Notes: generated from the letters alone by a model not told the origin. Positions 1-8,663 are shown, numbered from the stretch's first letter. The stretch: DNA of 64,000 bases from Janibacter alkaliphilus (GCF_013408565.1 NZ_JACBZX010000001.1:3259278-3323277), one strand, 5' to 3'. Program-made: numbers and translations.

Positions 1-460
1 CCGGGGGGCGGCGCTGATCCGGTTCAAGCAGGCCTACCGGCGCGCCGGGGTGGTGCTCTCCGACGAGGACGCCGAGCTGCCCGACCACCTCTGCGTGATC
101 CTCGAGCTGGGCGCCACCACCGACCCGGGAACCGCCTGGCGGCTGCTGAACGACCACCGGGTGGGGATCGAGCTGCTGCACACCGCGCTGGTCGGCCGGG
201 ACTCCCCGTGGCTACCGGTGGTCCAGGCGCTGCGGGCCACCCTGCCGCGCCTCGAGGGTGAGGACCACGAGGCGCTGGCGAGGCTGATCGCGCAAGGGCC
301 TCCTCAGGAGGAGGTCGGCATCGACGACGCCCCTTACGCGCTCGACCCGGCGCTGGAGGAGCACCTGTCTCCCCCGGGGCCCGGCTGCGGCCCGCAGCCG
401 GGCCGGAGGCCCGAGCCCATCACCCTCGGCCCGACCCGACGCGCAGGAGCCCACCGATGA
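1..460 (+). CDS. narJ: Nitrate reductase assembly chaperone NarJ (5' truncated)
   Basis: The reading frame is open from base 2, so the N-terminus lies outside the window and only about 152 C-terminal residues are seen. NarJ is a cytoplasmic chaperone that holds the NarG catalytic subunit while the molybdenum cofactor is inserted and before it docks on NarI. The visible part is the all-alpha C-terminal half (residues such as LPDHLCVILELGA and NDHRVGIELLHTAL) followed by a Pro/Gly-rich tail typical of actinobacterial NarJ. Its stop overlaps the narI start in an ATGA, which means translational coupling in a narGHJI operon. Identity rests on family resemblance plus the adjacent narI. Confidence 0.88.
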   Translation, partial: RGAALIRFKQAYRRAGVVLSDEDAELPDHLCVILELGATTDPGTAWRLLNDHRVGIELLHTALVGRDSPWLPVVQALRATLPRLEGEDHEALARLIAQGPPQEEVGIDDAPYALDPALEEHLSPPGPGCGPQPGRRPEPITLGPTRRAGAHR

Positions 461-1233
461 GCACGTTCCTCTGGGTGATCGTCCCCTACCTGACCCTGGC
501 CACCTTCGTCGTCGGGCACGTCTGGCGCTACCGCTACGACAAGTTCGGCTGGACCACCCGCTCCTCCCAGCTCTACGAGGACCGGCTGCTGCGCATCGGC
601 AGCCCGCTCTTCCACTTCGGCATGCTCGGCGTCGTCCTCGGGCACGTCATGGGTCTGGTCGTGCCGCAGTCCTGGACGGACGCGGTCGGGCTGGATCGGC
701 ACACCTACCACCTCATCGCGCTCATCGGCGGCATCCCGGCCGGCGTCGCCACCGTCGTCGGCCTGGTCATCCTCGTCTACCGCCGGCGCACCACCGGGCC
801 GGTCTTCTCGGCGACGACGACGAACGACAAGGTGATGTACGCCGTCCTCGGCGGGGTGATCGTCCTGGGGATCTGGAACACCATCGCCGGGTCGCTGCTG
901 CAGATCGGCGGCGAGTACAACTACCGCGAGGGGGTCTCCCCGTGGTGGCGCAGCATCTTCGCCCTGCAGCCCGAGCCCGAGCTCATGGCGCAGGCGCCGC
1001 TGGGCTTCCAGCTGCACGCGATGCTCGCCATGATCCTCTTCGCCATGTGGCCCTTCACCCGGCTGGTGCACGTCTTCAGCGCCCCGCTGGGCTACCTGAC
1101 CCGCCCCTACCTCGTCTACCGCTCCCGCGACGCCCGCCCCGGAGCCGGGACCGGCAGCCGCGCCCCGGGGCGTGGCTGGGACCGGCCCGAGCTGCACGGC
1201 GTCGGCGAGCGCCGCGGGCGCGGGCGGCGCTAG
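457..1233 (+). CDS. narI: Respiratory nitrate reductase gamma subunit NarI (cytochrome b)
   Basis: A 258-residue membrane cytochrome b that takes electrons from quinol and passes them to NarH/NarG. Five hydrophobic helices are visible. Four histidines sit where the two b-haem ligands of NarI are expected: His53 and His63 in LFHFGMLGVVLGHVMG, and His187 and His205 in FQLHAMLAM...LVHVFSAP. The C-terminus (from about residue 222) is a basic cytoplasmic tail rich in Arg and Gly. It overlaps narJ by 4 nt (ATGA), so it is the last gene of the nar operon. The gene just downstream begins a molybdenum-cofactor cluster, which fits the cofactor need of this enzyme. Confidence 0.95.
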   Translation: MSTFLWVIVPYLTLATFVVGHVWRYRYDKFGWTTRSSQLYEDRLLRIGSPLFHFGMLGVVLGHVMGLVVPQSWTDAVGLDRHTYHLIALIGGIPAGVATVVGLVILVYRRRTTGPVFSATTTNDKVMYAVLGGVIVLGIWNTIAGSLLQIGGEYNYREGVSPWWRSIFALQPEPELMAQAPLGFQLHAMLAMILFAMWPFTRLVHVFSAPLGYLTRPYLVYRSRDARPGAGTGSRAPGRGWDRPELHGVGERRGRGRR

Positions 1234-1265
1234 GCCCGGCGCGAGCCGGCGCGTACCGTCGAGAC

Positions 1266-2441
1266 ATGCCCGTCCCCGCTCTGGTCTCCCCCGGCCCCCC
1301 GCTGAGCCGGGGGCAGACCACGCGCTACGCCCGGCACCTGCTGCTGCCCGACGTCGGCGAGACCGGACAGCGACGGCTGCTGGCAGCCCGGGTCGCCGTG
1401 GTCGGGGCCGGCGGGCTGGGCTCCCCGGTGCTGCTCTACCTCGCCGCCGCCGGGGTCGGCACGATCACCGTCATCGACGACGACGTCGTGGAGGTCACCA
1501 ACCTGCAGCGCCAGGTCGTGCACTCCGCCGACGACGTGGGCCGCCCGAAGGTGGACAGCGCCGTGGAGGCGGTCCGGGCGCTGAACCCGGACTGCCAGGT
1601 CGTCGGGCTCGCCGAGCGGGTGACCGCCGCCAGCGCCGAGCGGCTGCTGGCGGGCCACGACCTCGTCCTCGACGGCAGCGACACCTTCGACACCCGCTAC
1701 GTCGTCGACGCCGCCTGCACCGCTCTGGGGGTGCCGCTGGTGTGGGCGGCCGTCTACCGCAGCGCCGCCCACCTGACCACCTTCTGGCCCGGCGCGCCCG
1801 AGGGGGTGCCCGCGGTCGGGCTGCGCGACCTCTTCCCGCACCCGCCTCCCCCGGGCAGCGTCCCGGCGTGCGGCGACGCCGGGGTCCTCGGCGCGCTGGT
1901 CGGTCAGGTCGGCGCGATGATGGCCGGCGAGGCGATCCGGCTGATCACCGGCAGCGGCCGCCCGCTGTGCGGCCGGCTGCTCTACATCGACGCGGCCACC
2001 AGCACCCAGCGGGAGATCCCGCTCGCCCCGTCCGGCGCCTACGTCGACGGTCTCCCCCAGGGCCTCATGGCGCCGCCGGCCGGCCCTCCGGGCTCCGGCG
2101 CGGACGAGGGCACGCCGCTGATCACCCCGACCGACCTGGCGGACCGGCTGGCGGCACCCTCGCCCCCGACGGTGCTCGACGTCCGCGAGGCCGCCGAGGT
2201 CGCGATAGGCGTGGTTCCGGGCGCCCGGCACCTGCCCGTCGGTGAGCTGACCGACGACCCGGACCTGCGGAGCCTCGGGCTGGAGCCGGACCAGGAGCTG
2301 GTGCTCGTGTGCAAGGCCGGGCCCCGGGCCCACCTGGCGGCCGACGTGCTGCGCCGCGAGGGCTACCAGAGGCTCAGCGTGCTCGAGGGTGGGATGCTCG
2401 CCTGGATCGACCAGGTCGCCCCCGAGCTGCCCCGCTACTAG
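1266..2441 (+). CDS. moeB: MoeB/ThiF-type adenylyltransferase with C-terminal rhodanese domain (MoeZ-like)
   Basis: A 391-residue protein that should adenylylate the C-terminal glycine of the sulfur carrier MoaD and load it with sulfur. The N-terminal ThiF domain has the nucleotide motif GAGGLGSP (residues 47-54) and DDVVEVTNLQRQ. The C-terminal rhodanese domain (about 285-391) keeps its active cysteine, Cys349 in LVCKAGPR. The paired CxxC zinc sites of E. coli MoeB are not seen; only single cysteines remain (Cys202, Cys235). The ATG at 1266 is preceded by TACCGT six bases upstream and no ribosome-binding site, which suggests a leaderless transcript. An in-frame extension upstream to 942 runs through narI and is not used here. 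Confidence 0.9.
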   Translation: MPVPALVSPGPPLSRGQTTRYARHLLLPDVGETGQRRLLAARVAVVGAGGLGSPVLLYLAAAGVGTITVIDDDVVEVTNLQRQVVHSADDVGRPKVDSAVEAVRALNPDCQVVGLAERVTAASAERLLAGHDLVLDGSDTFDTRYVVDAACTALGVPLVWAAVYRSAAHLTTFWPGAPEGVPAVGLRDLFPHPPPPGSVPACGDAGVLGALVGQVGAMMAGEAIRLITGSGRPLCGRLLYIDAATSTQREIPLAPSGAYVDGLPQGLMAPPAGPPGSGADEGTPLITPTDLADRLAAPSPPTVLDVREAAEVAIGVVPGARHLPVGELTDDPDLRSLGLEPDQELVLVCKAGPRAHLAADVLRREGYQRLSVLEGGMLAWIDQVAPELPRY

Positions 2442-2468
2442 ACCGTCCCCGACCCCGAAGGACCCGGA

Positions 2469-3716
2469 GTGCCCGAGATCCCCGCCGGCCAGAGCCGCAC
2501 GGTGCTCTCCCTCGAGGAGTACCGCGACGAGGTGCTCGCCCTCGTCTCCGGACCGACCCCCGCCGAGACGGTCTCCACGGCGGACCCGCGCGCGCTGCTG
2601 GGACGGGTGCTCGCGGACGACGTCACCTCGCGCGCGCCCGTTCCCGCCTTCGCCAACTCGGCGATGGACGGCTATGCGGTGCGCTGGGCCGACCTCGCGG
2701 TGGGCGCGAGCCTGCACGTCGTCGCGGAGATCGCCGCCGGCGACCGGCAGGACCCGACGCTCGGCCGCGGCGAGTGCGCACAGATCATGACCGGGGCGCC
2801 GCTGCCGCGTGACGCCGACACGGTGGTCCCCGTCGAGGCGACCCGTCCTGCGGGAGCCACGGTCACGATCACCCAGCTACCGGCGCACGGCCGTGGGGCG
2901 CACGTCCGCGGCGCCGGCGAGGATCTCGCGGCCGGCGACACGGTGTGCCCCGCCGGCACCACCCTGGACCCGGCCTGGCTCGCCGCGGTGGCGGCCGCCG
3001 GATGCCCCGAGGTGAGCGTGCGCCGTCGACCGGTGCTCGGCATCGCCGCCACCGGCGACGAGCTGGTCCCTGCCGGGTCGGAGCTCGCCCGCGGTCAGAT
3101 CTACGAGTCCAACGGCACGCACCTGGCCGCCACCGCGGTCCGGCTGGGCGCCGAGGTCGCCGCCACCACCGTGATCCCCGACGACGAGGACCGCTTCGTC
3201 GCCGCCCTCGACGAGCTGAGTGCCGGCTGCGACCTCGTCGTGCTCAGCGGCGGGGTCAGCGTCGGCGTGCACGACGTCGCGAGGATCGTCCTGGGCGAGC
3301 AGGCCGACGGCACCTTCCGGCACGTGCGCGTCCAGCCGGGCAAGCCGCAAGGGTGGGCCCGGTGGCGCGGGCGCGTCCCGGTGCTGGCGCTGCCCGGCAA
3401 CCCGGTGAGCACCGCGGTCTCCTTCGAGCTCTTCGGCCGACCGGTGCTGGACCGGATGCTCGGTCGGCCGGCGGCGCCGCTCGGCCGGGCGGTCGCGGCG
3501 CACGGGTGGTCCTCACCGCCGGGTCGACGCCAGCTCGTACCGGTCCGGCTCAGCAGCGACGCCGACGGGCGGCTGCTGGCCCAGCCCGCCCACCGGCGCG
3601 GCTCGGCCTCGCACATGGTCACCTCGCTGGCCGGTGCGGACGCGCTGGCGGAGGTCCCCGAGGACACCATCGACGTCGTCGAGGGCGACGTGCTGACGAC
3701 GAGGAGCCTGCGATGA
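2469..3716 (+). CDS. moeA: Molybdopterin molybdotransferase MoeA
   Basis: A 415-residue enzyme that inserts molybdate into adenylylated molybdopterin, the last step of Moco formation. Visible family signatures are SAMDGYAVRW near residue 60, the MoCF-binding motif LSGGVSVGVHD near 258, and LPGNPVST near 310. The domain order is the usual one for MoeA (domains I/II, MoCF III, then C-terminal IV). The GTG start at 2469 follows GAAGGA at proper spacing. Its stop overlaps the moaC ATG (ATGA at 3713), so the two are translationally coupled. Only one moeA occurs in the window. Confidence 0.95.
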   Translation: MPEIPAGQSRTVLSLEEYRDEVLALVSGPTPAETVSTADPRALLGRVLADDVTSRAPVPAFANSAMDGYAVRWADLAVGASLHVVAEIAAGDRQDPTLGRGECAQIMTGAPLPRDADTVVPVEATRPAGATVTITQLPAHGRGAHVRGAGEDLAAGDTVCPAGTTLDPAWLAAVAAAGCPEVSVRRRPVLGIAATGDELVPAGSELARGQIYESNGTHLAATAVRLGAEVAATTVIPDDEDRFVAALDELSAGCDLVVLSGGVSVGVHDVARIVLGEQADGTFRHVRVQPGKPQGWARWRGRVPVLALPGNPVSTAVSFELFGRPVLDRMLGRPAAPLGRAVAAHGWSSPPGRRQLVPVRLSSDADGRLLAQPAHRRGSASHMVTSLAGADALAEVPEDTIDVVEGDVLTTRSLR

Positions 3717-4204
3717 CCCATCCGCTGACCCACCTGGACGAGGCCGGCGAGGCCCGGATGGTCGACGTCACCGAGAAGCGGCCGAGCGTGCGGACCGCCA
3801 CCGCGTCGGCCACCGTGCGCTGCGCGCCGCACGTCGTCGAGCTGCTGCGCGACGGCTCCGTGCCGAAGGGGGACGTGCTCGCCGTGGCCCGGATCGCCGG
3901 GATCCAGGCGGCCAAGAAGACCCCGGACCTGCTCCCGCTCGCGCACGTCATCGGCGTGCACGGGGTCGACGTGGACGTGCGCGTCGCCGACCACGGGGTC
4001 GAGGTGCTGGCCACCGTCCGCACCGCCGACCGCACCGGGGTGGAGATGGAGGCTCTGACCAGCGCCTCGGTCGCCGGTCTCGCGGTCATCGACATGGTCA
4101 AGGGACTCGACCGGTCGGCCTGCCTCGCGGAGGTGGTGCTGCAGCGGAAGGAAGGGGGCCGCTCCGGCACGTGGACCCGAGAGAGCCTCGGAGGGCCCGC
4201 GTGA
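3713..4204 (+). CDS. moaC: Cyclic pyranopterin monophosphate synthase MoaC
   Basis: A 163-residue protein of normal MoaC length. With MoaA it converts GTP to cyclic pyranopterin monophosphate, the first Moco intermediate. Diagnostic stretches are MVDVTEKRPSVRTA at the N-terminus, AKKTPDLLPLAHVI (the conserved active-site region) and TGVEMEALTSAS. It overlaps moeA upstream and the mobA fusion downstream (GTGA at 4201), so it sits inside a tightly coupled operon. Its partner moaA is encoded on the opposite strand about 1.2 kb away. Confidence 0.96.
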   Translation: MTHPLTHLDEAGEARMVDVTEKRPSVRTATASATVRCAPHVVELLRDGSVPKGDVLAVARIAGIQAAKKTPDLLPLAHVIGVHGVDVDVRVADHGVEVLATVRTADRTGVEMEALTSASVAGLAVIDMVKGLDRSACLAEVVLQRKEGGRSGTWTRESLGGPA

Positions 4205-5124
4205 CCGCCGTCGCCGGCGACGTCTCGCACGACGTCGTGGTCGTCGCCGGGGGCAGCGGCTCCCGGCTCGGCGGGGCGGTCAAGGCCGACCTCGTCCTCG
4301 GCGGGCAGCGGCTCATCGACCGGATCCTGGCCGCCACCGGCCAGGCCCGCGCCCGGGTGCTCGTCGGCCGCGGGATCGCGGTGCCCGACGACGTCGTGGT
4401 CACCCTCGAGGACCCGCCCTCGGGGGGACCGGCGGCTGGCACCGCGGCCGGGCTCCGCGCGGTGGCCCGGCCCTCGCCGTGGACCCTGCTGCTGGCCGGC
4501 GACCTGGCCGACCCGGCCTCAGGGATCGCCGCCCTGCTCACCGCGGCCGCCGAGGTCGACGCGGCCGCCGACGCCTCGGACGTGGACGGCCTCTGCCTGG
4601 CCGGCGACGCCGAGCACCCGCAGTGGCTCTTCGGGCTGCACCGCACCCGGGCGCTGCGCGCCGCGGTGGACTCCCTGGATCAGGTGCACGACCGGTCGAT
4701 GAAGGCGCTGCTCTCCCCGCTGAGGCTGCGCACCGTCCCGGTGGCCGCCGACACGGTGGCCGATATCGACACCACCGCCGACCTGGACCGCTGGTCGGCG
4801 CGGCTGGGCACCACCGCGCCGCGAGTGCCACGGATGCGCGGCGACACCGCGCAGCAGGCCCGGTGGCGGGCCTGGGTCGAGCTCGCCGCCGACGCGGTGG
4901 GGGTCGACCCGGACCTCGTCGACATCACCGGGATCCACGCGCTGACCAAGCAGGTCGCGCACGGTTACGACCGGCCCCTGGCCCCGGTGGGTGCCTACCT
5001 GCTCGGTCTCGCCGTGGGGGCCGCGCAGGAGCGGGGCGAACCGGTCGACCAGGCGGCGCTGCGCCGGGCGATCCAGGCCACCCTGGCGGACGCCCCGCCC
5101 ATCGACCCGGAGGAGGAGTCATGA
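4201..5124 (+). CDS. mobA: MobA-like molybdenum cofactor nucleotidyltransferase with extra C-terminal helical domain
   Basis: A 307-residue fusion. Residues 1 to about 205 form a nucleotidyltransferase fold of MobA/MocA type: VVVAGGSGSRLGG near the N-terminus binds the nucleotide and LLAGDLADP supplies the metal-binding Asp. It would attach GMP (MobA) or CMP (MocA) to Moco; the sequence alone does not separate these. From about 215 a separate helical domain follows (RWRAWVELAADAVGVD...LTKQVAHGYDRPLAPV), resembling the small DUF6457 domain often fused or adjacent to actinobacterial MobA. The GTG start overlaps the moaC stop (GTGA). The downstream ATG of moaD overlaps its own stop. Confidence 0.85.
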   Translation: MTAVAGDVSHDVVVVAGGSGSRLGGAVKADLVLGGQRLIDRILAATGQARARVLVGRGIAVPDDVVVTLEDPPSGGPAAGTAAGLRAVARPSPWTLLLAGDLADPASGIAALLTAAAEVDAAADASDVDGLCLAGDAEHPQWLFGLHRTRALRAAVDSLDQVHDRSMKALLSPLRLRTVPVAADTVADIDTTADLDRWSARLGTTAPRVPRMRGDTAQQARWRAWVELAADAVGVDPDLVDITGIHALTKQVAHGYDRPLAPVGAYLLGLAVGAAQERGEPVDQAALRRAIQATLADAPPIDPEEES

Positions 5125-5360
5125 TCACCGTGCGCTGGTTCGGCGGGGCTGCCGAGGCGGCCGGCACCGAGGAGGAGACGTACCCGTCCGGGCCGCTGGG
5201 TGAGGTGCTGGCGGCCGCTCGCGACCGGCACGGACCGGCGTTGTCCCGGGTGCTCCCACGGTGCGCGCTGCTCGTCGACGGGGTGCACGCGGGGGACGGC
5301 GACCCCGTGGTGCCGCCGGGCGCGACCCTGGACGTGCTGCCGCCCTTCGCCGGCGGCTGA
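5121..5360 (+). CDS. moaD: Molybdopterin synthase sulfur carrier subunit MoaD
   Basis: A 79-residue beta-grasp protein ending in the required Gly-Gly (FAGG). The C-terminal glycine is adenylylated and thiocarboxylated by the MoeB/MoeZ protein and then donates sulfur to cyclic pyranopterin in the MoaD2-MoaE2 complex. The start overlaps the stop of the mobA fusion in ATGA and is preceded by GGAGGAG. It closes the + strand Moco operon and is convergent with moaA, with 42 bp between them. Confidence 0.93.
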   Translation: MITVRWFGGAAEAAGTEEETYPSGPLGEVLAAARDRHGPALSRVLPRCALLVDGVHAGDGDPVVPPGATLDVLPPFAGG

Positions 5361-5402
5361 GGACGGCACGGCGGCTCGCCGCACGTCCGGCTGAGGCGCC
5401 GG

Positions 5403-6482
5403 TCAGCCGCCGATGGCGCTCATCGGCCGCGGCGGCTGCAGGAAGCCCGGGTCGTCGATGCCGTGACCGGGCTGCTTCCCAGCCAGGCAGGCGTGGATGA
5501 GCGCGGTGAGGTCTCGCTCGTCCCGGCCCTCGCGCAGCGGCGTGCGCAGGTCGGTCTCGCCGCGGGCGAAGAGGCAGGAGCGCAGCTGGCCGTCGGCGGT
5601 CAGCCGCAGCCGGTCGCACGACCCGCAGAAGGGCTGGGTGACCGAGGCGATGACCCCGACGGTGGCCGGGCCGCCGTCGACGAGGAAACGCTCGGCCGGG
5701 GCAGCCCCACGACCCGGGACCTCGCTGAGCTCGACCCCGTCGCGCAGCATCGCCAGGATCTCGGCGCCGGTGATCATCTCCGAGCGCTGCCAGGAGCGGC
5801 CGCCGTCCAGCGGCATCTGCTCGATGAAGCGCAGCTCGTAGCCGCGCTCGACCGCCCAGCGCAGCAGCTCGAGCGGCTCATCGTCGTTGACCTCGCGCTG
5901 GAGCACGGCGTTGATCTTGATCGGGTGCAGCCCGGCCTCGTCGGCCGCCGCGATCCCGGCCATGGTGTCGGCGAATCGGTCGCGCCGGGTCATCGCCGCG
6001 AAGCGCTCCGGGCGCAGGGTGTCCAGGCTGATGTTGACCCGGGCCAGCCCGGCGTCGGCCAGCGGCCGGGCCAGCTGGGGCATCCGCAGCGCGTTCGTCG
6101 TCAGCGACACCTCGACCGGGCCGTCCTCGCCGGTCATCGCGGCGATCCCGGCGACGACGTCGACCGCGTCGGGGCGCAGCAGCGGCTCGCCACCGGTCAG
6201 CCGCACCTCGGTGATCCCGGCGTCGACGGCCACCTGCACGACCCGGAGCAGCTCGTCGGTGGAGAGCATCTCCTCGCGGGGCAGCCAGGGCACCCCTTCG
6301 GCGGGCATGCAGTAGGTGCAGCGCAGGTTGCAGCGGTCGGTCAGCGAGACCCGCAGGTCGCGGTGCTGCCGACCGTGCGGGTCGACCAGGGGGGTGCCCG
6401 GTGCGACCCGGTCCGCGGAGACACCGGCGGCGCCGACCCCTTCGGCGGGGCGCACCCGCGGCGACGGCAGCGAGGTCAGCAC
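5403..6482 (-). CDS. moaA: GTP 3',8-cyclase MoaA (radical SAM)
   Basis: A 359-residue radical SAM enzyme that carries out the first rearrangement of GTP in Moco synthesis. The N-terminal CxxxCxxC cluster motif is DRCNLRCTYCMP, and the second C-terminal cluster is formed by FCGSCDRLRLTADGQLRSC. The protein ends in the essential Gly-Gly (SAIGG). The chosen start is GTG at 6482, which overlaps the moaE stop by 7 bases; a longer in-frame extension runs into moaE. Order on this strand is mog-moaE-moaA, each overlapping the next. Confidence 0.94.
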   Translation of the reverse strand: MLTSLPSPRVRPAEGVGAAGVSADRVAPGTPLVDPHGRQHRDLRVSLTDRCNLRCTYCMPAEGVPWLPREEMLSTDELLRVVQVAVDAGITEVRLTGGEPLLRPDAVDVVAGIAAMTGEDGPVEVSLTTNALRMPQLARPLADAGLARVNISLDTLRPERFAAMTRRDRFADTMAGIAAADEAGLHPIKINAVLQREVNDDEPLELLRWAVERGYELRFIEQMPLDGGRSWQRSEMITGAEILAMLRDGVELSEVPGRGAAPAERFLVDGGPATVGVIASVTQPFCGSCDRLRLTADGQLRSCLFARGETDLRTPLREGRDERDLTALIHACLAGKQPGHGIDDPGFLQPPRPMSAIGG

Positions 6483-6913
6483 GTCAGACCCGACCAGACG
6501 TGCGCGCCGTCGGCCTGGTGCTGCTTCTTCCACACCGGCAGCTCGCGCTTGATCTCCTCGACGACCTCGCGGCACACGTCGAAAGCCAGCGCCCGGTGCG
6601 CGCTGCCTACGCAGACGACGAGCGCGAGGTCGCCGACGGCGAGGTGACCGGTGCGGTGCGCGGCGGCGACGGTCGCGGCGTCGTCGTGGTCGTAGCGGGC
6701 GAGCACGTCGCGCACCACCCGCTCGAGGATCTGCGGGGCCTCGGGGTGCGCCGAGTAGTCCAGGGCGACGACCTCGCCGTCGGCCTCTGGGTCGTGGTCC
6801 CGGACGACCCCGACGAAGGTGGCCACGGCGCCGTGCTGCGTCGACCCCACGACAGCCGAGAGCCGACCGAGGTCGAGGGGGGCGTCAGTGACGGCGGCGT
6901 GCGCGAGCGGCAT
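6476..6913 (-). CDS. moaE: Molybdopterin synthase catalytic subunit MoaE
   Basis: A 145-residue MoaE that converts cyclic pyranopterin to molybdopterin with sulfur from MoaD. The family core TFVGVVRDHDPEADGE...ALDYSAHPEA and the catalytic-lysine region LPVWKKQHQADG near the C-terminus are present. Its ATG overlaps the mog stop (ATGA at 6913). Its end overlaps the moaA start, so the three - strand genes form one coupled unit. Confidence 0.95.
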   Translation of the reverse strand: MPLAHAAVTDAPLDLGRLSAVVGSTQHGAVATFVGVVRDHDPEADGEVVALDYSAHPEAPQILERVVRDVLARYDHDDAATVAAAHRTGHLAVGDLALVVCVGSAHRALAFDVCREVVEEIKRELPVWKKQHQADGAHVWSGLTC

Positions 6914-7437
6914 CAGTGTTCGCCTCCCGCGGGGTGGCCTCCGGGGTGGTCGCCGCCGGCGAGCTGGTCCAGCACGTGCGCCACCAGGGGCAGCAGCACC
7001 TCGAGGCCCTCGCGGACACCGGCGGTGCTGCCGGGGAGGTTGGCCACCAGCGCCCCGGGATGCCCGTCGGTGGCGTCGACGACCCCCACCAGGCCGCGGG
7101 TGAGCACTGCGTGCGGGGTCGACCTCGCACCGGTGGCGCGGATGATCTCGGCGATGCCGGGGACCTCGCGGTCGATGACGGTGCGGGTGCCCTCGGGGGT
7201 GCGGTCGCGGGGGCCGACGCCGGTGCCGCCGGTGGTGACGACCAGGCGGGCTCCCTGGCTCAGGGCCGCACGCACCGCCGCGGCGACCGAGGCCTCCCCG
7301 TCGGGGACGACGGTGATCTCCGCGGGATATCCCCCTTCGCCCAGCGCGGCGACCGCCGCCGGGCCCGAGCGGTCCTCCCGCTCCCCAGCGGCGCTGCGGT
7401 CGGAGACCGTGATGACCTGCGCCAGCGGCTGCACCAC
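6913..7437 (-). CDS. mog: MogA/MoaB-type molybdopterin adenylyltransferase
   Basis: About 174 residues of MoCF fold. The signature VVTTGGTGVGPRDRTPE is the molybdopterin-binding loop, and the N-terminal VITVSDRSAAGEREDRSG is typical of MogA/MoaB. It adenylylates molybdopterin before MoeA inserts molybdenum. Two consecutive GTG codons (7437 and 7434) could start it; no good ribosome-binding site precedes either. The C-terminal tail is Gly/His-rich (GGDHPGGHPAGGEH), possibly metal-interacting, but that is only an impression. Confidence 0.9.
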   Translation of the reverse strand: MVQPLAQVITVSDRSAAGEREDRSGPAAVAALGEGGYPAEITVVPDGEASVAAAVRAALSQGARLVVTTGGTGVGPRDRTPEGTRTVIDREVPGIAEIIRATGARSTPHAVLTRGLVGVVDATDGHPGALVANLPGSTAGVREGLEVLLPLVAHVLDQLAGGDHPGGHPAGGEH

Positions 7438-7457
7438 TCCACGGTACGGGACGCGCG

Positions 7458-7486
7458 TCGGCCCCGGACGTGGTGTCCGGGGCCGA
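7458..7486 (-). terminator. Hairpin terminator downstream of the acyl-CoA dehydrogenase
   Basis: A perfect 12-bp stem (TCGGCCCCGGAC / GTCCGGGGCCGA) with a 5-nt loop lies between the acyl-CoA dehydrogenase stop and the mog start, on the transcript of both. There is no U-tract, which is common for actinobacterial terminators. It would separate the fatty-acid gene from the Moco genes. Confidence 0.6.
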
Positions 7487-7508
7487 TGCGGTGCTGCGAG
7501 CAGGTCGC

Positions 7509-8663
7509 TCAGAGGCCGAGGTCGCGGCCGATGAGCTCCTTCATGATCTCGTTGGTGCCGGCCCAGATCTTGTGCACGCGAGCGTCCTTCCACGCGCGGG
7601 CGACCCGGTACTCGTTCATGAAGCCGTAGCCGCCGTGCAGCTGGACGCACTCGTCGAGCACGGAGCACTGCACCTCGGCGGCCCACCACTTCGCCTTCGC
7701 GGCATCGACGGCAGTCAGCTTGCCGTCGGCGTGCGCGGTGACGCAGTCGTCGACGTAGGCCTGGGTGACCTCGACCTTCGTCACCAGCTCGGCGAGCTTG
7801 AACTTGTTGTGCTGGAAGGTGCCGATCGGGGCGCCGAAGGCCTTGCGCTCCTTGACGTACTCCAGGGTCTCCTTGAGCATCTGGTCGGCGTTGGCGATGT
7901 TCGAGACGGCGTTGCCGAGGCGCTCCTGCGGCAGCTTCTGCATCATCGCGACGAAGCCCATGCCCTCCTCGCCGAGCAGCCGGTCGGAGGAGACCCGGAC
8001 GTTGTCGAAGAAGAGCTCGGAGGTGTCCGACTCGGGCTGGCCGATCTTGTCCAGCGGCTTGCCCTTGGAGAAGCCCTCGTCCTCGGCCTCGAGGACGAAG
8101 AGGGAGATGCCCTTGGCGCCCTTGCTCGGGTCGGTGCGCACCGCGACGACGGCGAGGTCGCACTGGTAGCCGTTGGTGATGAAGGTCTTGGAGCCGTTGA
8201 TGATCCAGTCGCCGGAGCCGTCGTCGGCGCGCACCGCGGTGGTCTTCAGCGCGGCCAGGTCAGAGCCGCCGGAGGGCTCGGTCATCCCGATCGAGAGGAT
8301 CTTCTCGCCGGTGGCGACCTGCGGCAGCCAGCGCTCCTTCTGCTCCTGGGTGCCCATCGCGACGATGTACGGCGCGGTGATGTCGGAGTGGATGCCGAAG
8401 CAGGAGGAGGTGGCCGCGTTGAAGGCGGCGAGCTCCTCGGCCAGCACCGCGTTGAAGCGGTAGTCGTCGATGCCGGCGCCGCCGAACTCCTCGGGGATGG
8501 TCAAGCCGAAGAAGCCCTGCTTGCCGGCCTCGAGCCAGACCTCGCGCGGGATGGTGTGGTCGGCGATCATCTGCTCGGCGCGGGGCACGAGCATGCGCTC
8601 GACGAACTCCTTGACGGAGGCGCGGAAGGACTCGTGGTCCTCGTCGTAGATGTTGCGGGGCAC
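7509..8663 (-). CDS. Acyl-CoA dehydrogenase, long-chain type
   Basis: A 384-residue FAD enzyme that introduces the first double bond in fatty acyl-CoA beta-oxidation. FAD/substrate motifs MTEPSGGSDL (about 127-136) and the C-terminal QLHGGYGFMNEY and WAGTNEIMKELI are clear. The position that holds the catalytic Glu in medium-chain enzymes is Ala here (WAGT), while KLPQERL carries Glu247 where long-chain and isovaleryl enzymes keep the base, so a long-chain-like active site is inferred. The GTG start at 8663 is chosen because AGAGAGG lies 8 nt upstream. It is divergent from a TetR gene with a shared operator at 8725-8744. Confidence 0.92.
   Translation of the reverse strand: MPRNIYDEDHESFRASVKEFVERMLVPRAEQMIADHTIPREVWLEAGKQGFFGLTIPEEFGGAGIDDYRFNAVLAEELAAFNAATSSCFGIHSDITAPYIVAMGTQEQKERWLPQVATGEKILSIGMTEPSGGSDLAALKTTAVRADDGSGDWIINGSKTFITNGYQCDLAVVAVRTDPSKGAKGISLFVLEAEDEGFSKGKPLDKIGQPESDTSELFFDNVRVSSDRLLGEEGMGFVAMMQKLPQERLGNAVSNIANADQMLKETLEYVKERKAFGAPIGTFQHNKFKLAELVTKVEVTQAYVDDCVTAHADGKLTAVDAAKAKWWAAEVQCSVLDECVQLHGGYGFMNEYRVARAWKDARVHKIWAGTNEIMKELIGRDLGL

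Noticed and set aside
942..1265. Longer N-terminus for the MoeB/rhodanese protein starting at 942
   Set aside because: It would read through narI in another frame, has no family homology, and a leaderless promoter points to ATG 1266.
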